Source: Candidatus Merdimorpha stercoravium
GTDB lineage: Bacteria; Bacteroidota; Bacteroidia; Flavobacteriales; UBA1820
DNA: 6,371 nt
NCBI GenBank assembly: GCA_018715295.1
Contig: DVLY01000032.1
Span: forward strand, 1 to 6,371
Direction of reading: 5' to 3'
The notes beneath the pieces are model-generated. The model did no database searches. It was given only the letters and a program-made list of their open reading frames with translations, and had not been told where the DNA came from. Position numbers and translations under genes: made by a program. Positions 1 through 5,782 of this stretch are shown one piece after another. Within the stretch, counting starts at the first letter, position 1; every line of letters starts with the position of its first letter.

Positions 1-84
1 GACTTCCGCCCTGCGTTTTTTTGTCGGCTTTCTCTTGGACGGCTTGTGTCGTATTCTCTGAATGGCGGGGAATGTGTTTATTTA

Positions 85-97
85 TCTGATAGACAAA
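85..97 (+). promoter_or_regulatory. Possible upstream operator half-site, TAGACAAA repeat
   Basis: TAGACAAA at 90-97 is repeated exactly at 181-188, next to the main palindrome and the start codon. The similarity extends leftward (TCTGAT before the upstream copy, TTTGTT before the downstream copy). A second contact site for the same TetR-family repressor is possible, about 90 bases from the first. It could equally be chance in AT-rich DNA. It is inferred from repetition only. Confidence 0.25.
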
Positions 98-106
98 CCG
101 ATGTAA

Positions 107-133
107 TTTTTTTCGGAAAAAATCCGGGAAAAA
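107..133. repeat. Imperfect inverted repeat with A/T arms
   Basis: A CGGA/TCCG core stem (114-117 and 123-126) surrounds a five-A loop. It is extended by two G-T wobbles and then a T5/A5 arm pair (107-111 with 129-133). It lies just upstream of the predicted -33 element. No T-run follows the stem on either strand, so it does not look like a standard intrinsic terminator. It may only reflect the A/T tracts, which could bend promoter DNA. Confidence 0.3.
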
Positions 134-134
134 C

Positions 135-165
135 TTGCAAGGAAAGGGAGAAAGCCGTACGTTTG
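135..165 (+). promoter_or_regulatory. Predicted Bacteroidota-type promoter of the efflux operon
   Basis: TACGTTTG at 158-165 fits the Bacteroidota -7 consensus TAnnTTTG at every fixed position. TTG at 135-137 lies 20 bases upstream, close to the expected position of the -33 TTTG element. The -33 element sits inside the palindrome CTTGCAAG (134-141). This would place the transcription start near 169-172 and give a leader of only about 20 bases before the first start codon. It is the only TAnnTTTG match seen in the upstream region. It is inferred by consensus only. Confidence 0.6.
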
Positions 166-168
166 TAT

Positions 169-182
169 TAACAAATTTGTTA
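169..182. promoter_or_regulatory. Perfect 14-bp palindrome, candidate TetR operator
   Basis: TAACAAATTTGTTA is a perfect inverted repeat placed immediately after the predicted -7 box, over the expected transcription start. Nested TTTGT/ACAAA pairs surround it: 162-166 with 171-175, and 176-180 with 184-188. The direct repeat TGTTAG occurs at 178-183 and 191-196. A dimeric regulator bound here would block RNA polymerase, the usual arrangement for TetR-family repressors that control the operon they belong to. That the adjacent TetR protein binds it is inference. Confidence 0.55.
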
Positions 183-189
183 GACAAAA

Positions 190-834
190 ATGTTAGCTAA
201 TAAAACGGAAAGGGAAACCCCATCGTGCAACAAGGAAAACGACATCCTTCGGGCGGCCGAGCGGGAATTTCTCGCCAAGGGATTTTCCGGAGCGCGGACC
301 GTTTCCATTGCTCAGGCGGCCGGGGTGACGCATGCGATGCTTCATTATTATTTTCGGACCAAGGAGCAGCTTTTCGAGCGCATCCTCGATGAGAAGATAC
401 AGGCAATGGGACAATCGGTACTTGCTGCATTCGGTCAGCCGAGGCTTCCGCTGGTTGAAAGGATACGTGATGGGGTAGAACGCCATTTCGATTTCATAGC
501 GGCCAATCCCGACCTGCCGCGCTTTGTGGTCAATGAGGTTTTTGCTCATCCGGAACGTTCCCTGATCATGCAGCAGCGGATATCCTTTGTAGTCGAACGG
601 CTCATTGCCGATCTCCAGGTGGAAATGGACGCCACCGCCCGCCGCGGCGAAGTCGAGCCGATCGACGTACGGACGCTCTTGTTGGACATCGTGTCGCTCA
701 ATATATTTCCCTTTATTGCCTTTCCCATCATCGAACCCATCTTCGGCGGCCAGGCGGCCGACCGGGAGCAGTTTTTCGCCCGTCGCAAGCAGGAAAACGT
801 CGAAGTGATCATGCGAAGAATAAAAAAACAGTGA
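190..834 (+). CDS. TetR/AcrR-family transcriptional regulator
   Basis: A 214-residue protein of typical TetR length, probably a dimeric, ligand-responsive repressor. The N-terminal DNA-binding domain is clear: helix 1 runs over residues 17-31 (ILRAAEREFLAKGF), followed by a helix-turn-helix at about 38-57 with VSIAQAAGVTHAMLHYYF and then the family's typical KEQLF at 58-62. The rest (about 65-214) is the variable ligand-binding and dimerisation domain. It includes a hydrophobic stretch at 164-184 (DIVSLNIFPFIAFPIIEPIF) that may line a ligand pocket. It is the first gene of the operon and ends four bases before the TolC gene, so it is likely autoregulated through the palindrome at 169-182. No Shine-Dalgarno sequence precedes the ATG; A-rich DNA does, which is normal in Bacteroidota. 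By context it is the counterpart of E. coli CecR (YbiH), but sequence alone does not prove orthology. The ligand is unknown. Confidence 0.93.
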   Translation: MLANKTERETPSCNKENDILRAAEREFLAKGFSGARTVSIAQAAGVTHAMLHYYFRTKEQLFERILDEKIQAMGQSVLAAFGQPRLPLVERIRDGVERHFDFIAANPDLPRFVVNEVFAHPERSLIMQQRISFVVERLIADLQVEMDATARRGEVEPIDVRTLLLDIVSLNIFPFIAFPIIEPIFGGQAADREQFFARRKQENVEVIMRRIKKQ

Positions 835-838
835 GGAT

Positions 839-2116
839 ATGAAACGCATCTTTCTCTTGTTCGGATTTCTGGCGTTGGCCAGTGCGGTCGGCGCGCAAAC
901 CACCCTCGAGCAGTGTCGTCAGTGGGCCTGCGAGCGTTATCCGGAGATCCTCCGTTACCAGCTCATCGACCAAAGCGCCCGGTACGATCTTTCCAATGCC
1001 GCCCGCGCCTGGCTCCCCCGCTTTTCACTCTCGGGGCAGGCTACCTGGCAAAACGAAGTGCCGGAGTTTCCGGAGTCGTTTTCGGGTATCCTCGACCAGT
1101 TGGGGGAGGACTTCCAGGGCTTGAGGAAAGACCAGTACAAGGTGGGGGTGGAGCTTACCCAGACACTTTGGGATGGAGGGGCGTCCCATGCTGCCCGACA
1201 GGTCGTCCAAGCCGATGCCGAAGCGCGCCGGCGGGAGACGGAGGTCAGCCTTTATGCCGTGCAGCAGCGGGTGGACGACCTGTACTTCGGCATCCTGCTG
1301 CTGGAGGAAACTCTCCGGCAGACCGACCAGACGATCGTCCTGCTGGACAGCAACCTGGCCAAGGTGCGCTCGTTGCTGGACAACGGAGTGGCCATGCCTT
1401 CCGACGTCGATGCACTCCAGGCCGAACGGCTTTCGGTAGGGCAGCAGCGCTTGCAGATCGAGGCTTCGCGGGCCAGTTACCGGAGGATGTTGGAGCTGTT
1501 CATCGGTCGGCCCTTGTCTGAACGCTTGGAGCGTCCCTCGGCCAGCGAGCCTGCGGATTTGCGTTCGGCACGTCCCGAACTGACCCTTTTCCAGGCGCAG
1601 AAGGACCTTCTCGAGGCTCGGGAGCAGTCCGTAAAATCGGGCACCCGTCCGCGTCTGGGGCTTTTCGCCCAAGGATATTACGGGTATCCGGGCATGGACT
1701 TTTTTGCCGGGATGCTTTCTTCCGACTGGTCGTGGAATGCCATGGTCGGGGTGCAGTTTTCGTGGGATTTCGGCGCGCTCTACACCCGGAAAAACGACTT
1801 GTCCAAACTCCGTACCGCCCGCCGCGAGATCGACGTGCAGCGGGACGTGTTCCAGTTCAATACCGACTTGCAGGTGGCCGGCCAGCAGGGGGAGATCGAC
1901 CGCCTGCGTAAGGCCTTGGCCGACGACGACCGCATCGTCGCCTTGCGCCGTTCGGTGCGTCGGGCCGCCGAATCGAAACTCCGCAACGGGGTGATCGACA
2001 CCACGGACCTGTTGCAGAAGATCACCGACGAGGCCAATGCCCGTTCGGCGCGTTCGGCGCGGGAGATCGAACTGCTCAAAGCGATCTATCAACTCAAATA
2101 TACGATCAACCGTTAA
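839..2116 (+). CDS. TolC-family outer-membrane efflux protein
   Basis: A 425-residue outer-membrane factor, expected to form a trimeric channel-tunnel that carries substrate across periplasm and outer membrane. The signal peptide is residues 1-19 with likely cleavage at VGA/Q. The mature part shows the two-fold internal repeat of TolC proteins: beta-strand segments at about 99-113 (QYKVGVELTQTLWDG) and 299-314 (WNAMVGVQFSWDFGAL), each followed by long charged helices. Tip turns lie at about 181-190 (DNGVAMPSDV) and 382-390 (RNGVIDTTD), which align by eye with the periplasmic tips of E. coli TolC that dock the adaptor. The length is close to other TolC-family proteins. The start follows the regulator's stop by four bases, with GAGG overlapping the stop. 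A dedicated channel gene inside the operon means the exporter need not borrow a general TolC. The family call is firm; trimer formation is by homology. Confidence 0.95.
   Translation: MKRIFLLFGFLALASAVGAQTTLEQCRQWACERYPEILRYQLIDQSARYDLSNAARAWLPRFSLSGQATWQNEVPEFPESFSGILDQLGEDFQGLRKDQYKVGVELTQTLWDGGASHAARQVVQADAEARRRETEVSLYAVQQRVDDLYFGILLLEETLRQTDQTIVLLDSNLAKVRSLLDNGVAMPSDVDALQAERLSVGQQRLQIEASRASYRRMLELFIGRPLSERLERPSASEPADLRSARPELTLFQAQKDLLEAREQSVKSGTRPRLGLFAQGYYGYPGMDFFAGMLSSDWSWNAMVGVQFSWDFGALYTRKNDLSKLRTARREIDVQRDVFQFNTDLQVAGQQGEIDRLRKALADDDRIVALRRSVRRAAESKLRNGVIDTTDLLQKITDEANARSARSAREIELLKAIYQLKYTINR
2042..2059 (+). repeat. Tandem 9-bp repeat inside the TolC gene
   Basis: CGTTCGGCG occurs twice back to back and encodes RSARSA near residues 402-407 of the TolC-like protein, in the last long helix. 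The unit is a multiple of three, so gain or loss of a copy would keep the frame. It is probably a chance of codon use or a small in-frame duplication. Confidence 0.5.
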
Positions 2117-2129
2117 ACAGAATCTCGCT

Positions 2130-3020
2130 ATGATACGGAAAACGATTTACGGTATCTTTTCTCTGGCCATCCTTTGCTCCTGCGCTCGGGAGGACGATTT
2201 CGATGCGACCGGTACTTTCGAGGCAACCGAGGTAACCGTTTCGGCCGAGGCCAGCGGACGCATCCTGCGCTTCGACCTTCAGGAGGGCGACCGGGTCGAG
2301 GTCGGCGCTCAGGTGGGGGCCATCGACTCCCTGCAGCTTTACCTGCAAAAATTGCAACTGGAGCGCCAGGCGGCCTCCACGCGCAGCAACCGGCCCGACA
2401 TCGGGGCGCAGGCGGCTTCCTTGCGCCAGCAGATCGCTTACCAGCAGGGGGAACGCCGCCGGGTGGAAAACCTGTTGAAGGACGGGGCGGCCACCGCCAA
2501 GCAACTGGACGACATCGATGCCCAGCTGAAGATCCTCGACGGGCAGTTGGAGGCTTTGCTCTCGACCCTGCGCAACAATACCCTCGCTCTGGATGAAAAC
2601 ACTTCGGCCATCGAGTTGCAGGCCGCCCAGGTGGAAGACCGCCTGGCCAAGTGCCGCATCCTTTCACCCATCGGCGGGACGGTGCTGGCCAAATATGCCG
2701 AAGCGGGTGAACTGGCTTCTCCCGGGCGTCCGCTGTTCAAGGTGGCGGACCTCGACCGGGTGTATCTGCGCGCGTACTTTACTTCGGAGCAGTTGGCTGG
2801 TCTGAAGTTGGGGCAGCAGGTGAAGGTAACGGCCGACTTCGGGGCCGACCAACGTTTCGAGTATCCGGGGCGCGTCGTCTGGATCGCCTCCGAGAGCGAG
2901 TTTACCCCGAAGAACATCCAGACGCGCAATTCCCGTGCCAACCTGGTGTATGCCGTCAAGATCGCCGTGGAGAACGACGGGCGTTTGAAACTCGGGCTTT
3001 ACGGCGAGGTAAAACTGTGA
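2130..3020 (+). CDS. HlyD/YbhG-type periplasmic adaptor, lipoprotein
   Basis: A 296-residue membrane fusion protein joining the inner-membrane ABC transporter to the TolC-like channel. The chosen ATG gives a lipoprotein signal (MIRKTIYGIFSLAILCSC) with Cys18 as the lipidated residue. An in-frame ATG at 2037 lies inside the TolC gene and would bury this signal, so it is rejected. Residues 28-67 form the first half of a biotinyl-lipoyl-like domain (SGRILRFDLQEGDRVEVGAQV). About 70-175 is an alpha-helical coiled-coil hairpin, and 176-206 is the second lipoyl half (RILSPIGGTVLAKYAEAGEL). The beta-barrel domain follows. The hairpin tip carries R111, L115 and T122 in the spacing of the RLS motif that contacts TolC in AcrA-type adaptors, with Thr for Ser. 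The segment at 256-277 (SEFTPKNIQTRNSRANLVYA) resembles YbhG-type adaptors. It starts 13 bases after the TolC stop with no clear Shine-Dalgarno. The assignment to YbhG type is by eye. Confidence 0.93.
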   Translation: MIRKTIYGIFSLAILCSCAREDDFDATGTFEATEVTVSAEASGRILRFDLQEGDRVEVGAQVGAIDSLQLYLQKLQLERQAASTRSNRPDIGAQAASLRQQIAYQQGERRRVENLLKDGAATAKQLDDIDAQLKILDGQLEALLSTLRNNTLALDENTSAIELQAAQVEDRLAKCRILSPIGGTVLAKYAEAGELASPGRPLFKVADLDRVYLRAYFTSEQLAGLKLGQQVKVTADFGADQRFEYPGRVVWIASESEFTPKNIQTRNSRANLVYAVKIAVENDGRLKLGLYGEVKL

Positions 3021-3025
3021 GAGGG
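3019..3025 (+). promoter_or_regulatory. Ribosome binding site for first ATPase gene
   Basis: GAGAGGG overlaps the adaptor's stop codon and lies two bases before the ATG at 3028. It supports this start, although the spacing is shorter than ideal. In Bacteroidota such sites contribute less to initiation than in E. coli. Confidence 0.4.
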
Positions 3026-3027
3026 CG

Positions 3028-3951
3028 ATGAATCCGAATCCAGCATCGGCGATAGAAGTCCGGGAATTGACCCGGCGTTACGGCACCCTCACGGCCTTGG
3101 ACGGGGTGTCCTTCGAGGTGGGTCGGGGGGAACTCTTCGGGCTGATCGGTCCCGACGGAGCGGGGAAAACGACGCTTTTCCGTTTGCTGACTACGCTCAT
3201 CGTTCCCGATCGGGGAACGGCGCGGGTGGACGGCTGGGACATCCGGGCCGACTACCGCCGTATCCGTCAGTGCGTGGGGTATATGCCGGGGCGTTTTTCG
3301 CTCTATCCCGACCTTACGGTCGAGGAAAACCTGTCGTTTTTCGCGGCGCTGTTCGGGGTTTCCGTGCAGGACAATTACGAACTGATCGCGCCGATATACC
3401 GTCAGATCGAACCTTTCCGCACCCGTCGCGCCGGGCAGCTCTCCGGCGGGATGAAGCAGAAGCTGGCCCTCTGCTGTGCGCTGGTCCACCGGCCGAGGGT
3501 CTTGTTCCTCGACGAGCCGACTACCGGGGTGGATGCCGTTTCGCGCAGCGAGTTTTGGGACATGCTCGCCCGGCTGCGGGAGATGGGTATTTCGATGCTC
3601 GTATCGACCCCGTACATGGACGAGGCGGGGCGTTGCGACCGGGTGGCGCTGATCAATGCCGGGCGGATCCTGGAGATAAACACCCCGCAGGGAGTGGTCG
3701 AAGGGTTCGACGAACCGTTGTACGCCCTCAGCGGCGAGGATGTGTTCGGGCTTTTGCAGGCGGCGCGCACCTACCCGGGAGTGCGCAAGGCGTATCCTTT
3801 CGGCGGGGCGCATCATTTGGTCGTGGGGCGGGATTTCGATCCGCAGGCCTTTGCCGCCTACTTGCGCGGCGAGGGTTTTGCGGGCGTTTCGTTCTGTCGG
3901 GCGGATCCGGGGATAGAGGATGTATTCATAAAACGGATGGAAAATGCGTGA
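3028..3951 (+). CDS. ABC-2 exporter ATPase, YbhF N-half type, degenerate Q and H motifs
   Basis: A 307-residue cytoplasmic ATP-binding subunit that should pair with the next gene's product to drive the permeases. Walker A is GPDGAGKTT at 41-49, the signature is a canonical LSGGM at 138-142, and Walker B is VLFLDE at 158-163 with the catalytic glutamate E163 present. Two motifs are altered. The Q-loop reads GYMPGRFSLY with Gly88 where Gln is expected, and the switch region reads STPYMDEA with Pro195 where His is expected. An extension of about 75 residues follows the ATPase core (about 232-307). The Walker A variant GPDGAGKTT and these positions resemble the N-terminal half of E. coli YbhF, as far as I recall that sequence. 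It starts seven bases after the adaptor and overlaps the next ATPase by eight bases. ATP binding is likely, but efficient hydrolysis at its own Walker site is doubtful. Confidence 0.93.
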   Translation: MNPNPASAIEVRELTRRYGTLTALDGVSFEVGRGELFGLIGPDGAGKTTLFRLLTTLIVPDRGTARVDGWDIRADYRRIRQCVGYMPGRFSLYPDLTVEENLSFFAALFGVSVQDNYELIAPIYRQIEPFRTRRAGQLSGGMKQKLALCCALVHRPRVLFLDEPTTGVDAVSRSEFWDMLARLREMGISMLVSTPYMDEAGRCDRVALINAGRILEINTPQGVVEGFDEPLYALSGEDVFGLLQAARTYPGVRKAYPFGGAHHLVVGRDFDPQAFAAYLRGEGFAGVSFCRADPGIEDVFIKRMENA

Positions 3952-4684
3952 TACGGTGATATCGGTCAAGGACCTTTGCAAGGATTTCGGCTCGTTCCGC
4001 GCGGTCGATCGCATCACATTCGAGGTGCGCCGGGGGGAGATATTCGGCTTCCTGGGAGCCAACGGTGCGGGCAAGACGACGGCCATGCGGATGCTTTGCG
4101 GGTTGAGCTATCCGACCTCGGGCAGCGGGACGGTCGCCGGCTTCGACGTAATGACCCAGGGCGAAGCCATCAAACACCACATCGGGTACATGAGCCAGCG
4201 ATTTTCCCTGTACGAGGACCTGACCGTGTGGGAAAACATCCGGCTCTATGCCGGGATCTACGGCCTGACCCGCCGCCAGACCCTGCGTCGGGCGGCGGAG
4301 TTGCTCGCCCGGCTGCAGTTCCGCTCGGAGGTCCATACACGGGTCGAGGCTTTGCCCTTGGGCTGGAAGCAGAAGCTGGCTTTTTCCGTGGCGACCCTGC
4401 ACCGTCCCGAGGTCGTCTTTCTGGACGAACCTACCGGAGGAGTCGATCCGCTGACCCGGCGTCAGTTCTGGGAACTGATCTACCGGGCCACATCGGAGGG
4501 GACGACGGTATTCGTTACTACGCATTACATGGACGAGGCGGAGTATTGTTCGCGGGTGTCCGTGATGGTGGACGGTCGGATCCGGGCTTTGGGCACGCCG
4601 GCCGAGTTGAAAAAACAATTCGATGCCCGGACGATGGACCAGGTGTTCCGTCGTCTGGCGCGCGAGGCAAAAAGGGGGGAATAA
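3944..4684 (+). CDS. ABC-2 exporter ATPase, YbhF C-half type, degenerate signature
   Basis: A 246-residue cytoplasmic ATPase, compact with almost no C-terminal extension. Walker A is GANGAGKTT at 38-46, the Q-loop is GYMSQRFSLY with Gln85 present, Walker B is VVFLDE at 157-162, and the H-switch is VTTHYMDEA with His194 present. The signature is abnormal: LPLGWKQKL at 137-145 in place of LSGGM or LSGGQ. The protein therefore keeps its own catalytic Walker site but offers a poor signature to its partner, the mirror image of the upstream ATPase. Its start lies inside the last codons of that ATPase (ATG at 3944, upstream stop at 3949-3951), so translation is probably coupled and output balanced. 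GGATGG at 3935-3940 may act as its ribosome binding site. It corresponds to the C-terminal half of YbhF, which in E. coli is one fused protein. Confidence 0.93.
   Translation: MRDTVISVKDLCKDFGSFRAVDRITFEVRRGEIFGFLGANGAGKTTAMRMLCGLSYPTSGSGTVAGFDVMTQGEAIKHHIGYMSQRFSLYEDLTVWENIRLYAGIYGLTRRQTLRRAAELLARLQFRSEVHTRVEALPLGWKQKLAFSVATLHRPEVVFLDEPTGGVDPLTRRQFWELIYRATSEGTTVFVTTHYMDEAEYCSRVSVMVDGRIRALGTPAELKKQFDARTMDQVFRRLAREAKRGE
4674..4680 (+). promoter_or_regulatory. Purine-rich ribosome binding site for first permease
   Basis: GGGGGGA ends eight bases before the ATG at 4689. This spacing favours that start over the in-frame ATG at 4623, which lies inside the ATPase gene and would add 22 residues (GRWTRCSVVWRARQKGG and so on) that look like out-of-frame translation. 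Confidence 0.5.
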
Positions 4685-4688
4685 CGCC

Positions 4689-5780
4689 ATGGGAGGTTTC
4701 GGTTCGTTCGTTCGCAAAGAGGCGTTGCACATCCTGCGCGATCCCCGCACGATGCTCATCGTTTTGCTGATGCCGGTGGTGCAGATGCTGCTCTTCGGCT
4801 TTGCCATTTCGACCGAGGTGAACAACATCGACTTTGCCGCCGTGGTACCCGGGCATTCCGAGGAAATCCGCCGGCAGGTGGAGCGGATGGCGTCCAACGA
4901 CTACTTTACTTTTCAGGGTTACATCTCCTCTGAAGACATCGACGCCGTGCTGCGCCGCGGGGATGCCGATCTGGTAGTGGTCTTCGATCGGGATTACGAC
5001 CGCCGGATAACGGATACTACCCGCTGGCAGGACGCTCCGGCGATCCAGCTCGTCTTCGATGCGTCCAACCCGAACATTGCGGCTTCGGGAGCCGGGTATG
5101 CGCAGCGTATGCTGTCCGGCACCGGGGCGGTCTTCCCCGTACAGATCGAGACCCACACGATGTACAATCCGCAGATGAAGAGCGCTTACAACTTCGTGCC
5201 GGGCATCATGGGGCTGGTCTTTCTGCTCATCTGCGCGATGATGACTTCCGTGTCCATCGTGCGCGAAAAGGAAACCGGGACGATGGAGGTTTTGCTGGTC
5301 TCGCCCGTGCGGCCGCTGTGGATCGTGCTGGCCAAGATGATCCCGTATTTCGTCCTCTCGTGTGTCAATCTGACCACGATCCTCCTGTTGGCGCATTTCG
5401 CCCTGGATGTCCCGCTGACCGGCTCGCTCGTCTCGGTGCTGGGAGTGTCGCTGCTCTACATTGCCTTGGCGCTGGCCTTGGGGCTGTTTATCTCGACCTT
5501 CGCCCGGACGCAGGTGGTGGCGATCCTCATCTGCGGAATGCTGCTGCTGATGCCGGTGATCATGCTTTCGAACATGATTTTTCCGGTGGAAAATATGCCG
5601 GGGGTGCTTCAGGCGCTCTCGTGCATCATCCCGGCGCGGTGGTACATCGAGGCCATGCGCAAACTGATGATCGAAGGCGTGGAGTTCGGGGCGGTGCTTC
5701 GGGAGTTTTTCATCCTCCTGGGCATGACGGTGGCCTTGGTGGTGGCGGCCCTCAAAAAGTTCAACGACAAACTCGAATAG
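4689..5780 (+). CDS. ABC-2 type permease, YbhS-like
   Basis: A 363-residue inner-membrane subunit of the exporter pore. The order is that of the family. A short cytoplasmic N-terminus with FVRKEALHILRDPRT is followed by transmembrane helix 1 at about 22-40. A large periplasmic domain runs from about 41 to 168, and five further helices lie near 171-190, 213-238, 246-270, 276-298 and 336-354. The conserved cytoplasmic segment REKETGTMEVLLVSPV is at 192-207, after helix 2, where ABC-2 permeases contact the ATPase. YNPQMKSAYNFVPGIMG (159-175) marks the entry to helix 2. The periplasmic domain opens with AVVPGH, where the second permease has the more usual AVVDQD. The gene starts four bases after the ATPase stop and ends two bases before the next permease. 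The two permeases share layout and motifs such as DYF and are probably heterodimer partners from an old duplication. Helix limits are by eye. Confidence 0.94.
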   Translation: MGGFGSFVRKEALHILRDPRTMLIVLLMPVVQMLLFGFAISTEVNNIDFAAVVPGHSEEIRRQVERMASNDYFTFQGYISSEDIDAVLRRGDADLVVVFDRDYDRRITDTTRWQDAPAIQLVFDASNPNIAASGAGYAQRMLSGTGAVFPVQIETHTMYNPQMKSAYNFVPGIMGLVFLLICAMMTSVSIVREKETGTMEVLLVSPVRPLWIVLAKMIPYFVLSCVNLTTILLLAHFALDVPLTGSLVSVLGVSLLYIALALALGLFISTFARTQVVAILICGMLLLMPVIMLSNMIFPVENMPGVLQALSCIIPARWYIEAMRKLMIEGVEFGAVLREFFILLGMTVALVVAALKKFNDKLE

Positions 5781-5782
5781 GT

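Larger units (their letters stand above)
1..189. other. AT-rich upstream intergenic region
   Basis: No convincing gene lies here. The region is much richer in A and T than the genes that follow, with T-runs near 15-22 and 107-113 and A-runs near 117-122 and 129-133. The + strand happens to stay open in frame 1 from the window edge to a TAA at 169-171, but the translation is not protein-like. There is no ATG on the minus strand in this stretch, so no divergent gene starts inside it. The region holds the predicted promoter, a palindromic operator candidate and a few short inverted repeats, listed separately. Confidence 0.75.

Noticed and set aside
107..133. Inverted repeat as an intrinsic terminator of an upstream gene
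   Set aside because: The core stem is only four G/C-containing pairs plus wobbles, and no T-run follows it on either strand.
1..171. Open + strand frame from the window edge to TAA at 169-171, possible tail of an upstream gene
   Set aside because: The translation is rich in odd runs and not protein-like, base composition is AT-rich unlike the genes, and the frame overlaps the predicted promoter and palindrome.
193..903. Long minus-strand open frame (236 codons) across the TetR gene
   Set aside because: It is antisense to a clear TetR-family protein with a good helix-turn-helix; the reverse translation has no recognisable domain.
1025..2092. Minus-strand open frame of 355 codons opposite the TolC gene
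   Set aside because: In GC-rich genes antisense frames stay open by codon bias. The + strand has a signal peptide and TolC repeat structure; the minus strand shows no family features.
2037..2129. Longer N-terminus for the adaptor from the ATG at 2037
   Set aside because: It would overlap the TolC gene in another frame and place 31 basic residues before a clear lipoprotein signal peptide.
3028..3951. First ATPase as a decaying pseudogene because of its missing Gln and His
   Set aside because: The frame is intact, Walker A, signature and Walker B are preserved, and the losses are complementary to those in the partner ATPase, which fits function rather than decay.
2956..5396. Several minus-strand open frames (292 to 376 codons) opposite the ATPase and permease genes
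   Set aside because: All mirror well-supported ABC subunits, and their translations are rich in Arg, Pro and His without domain motifs.
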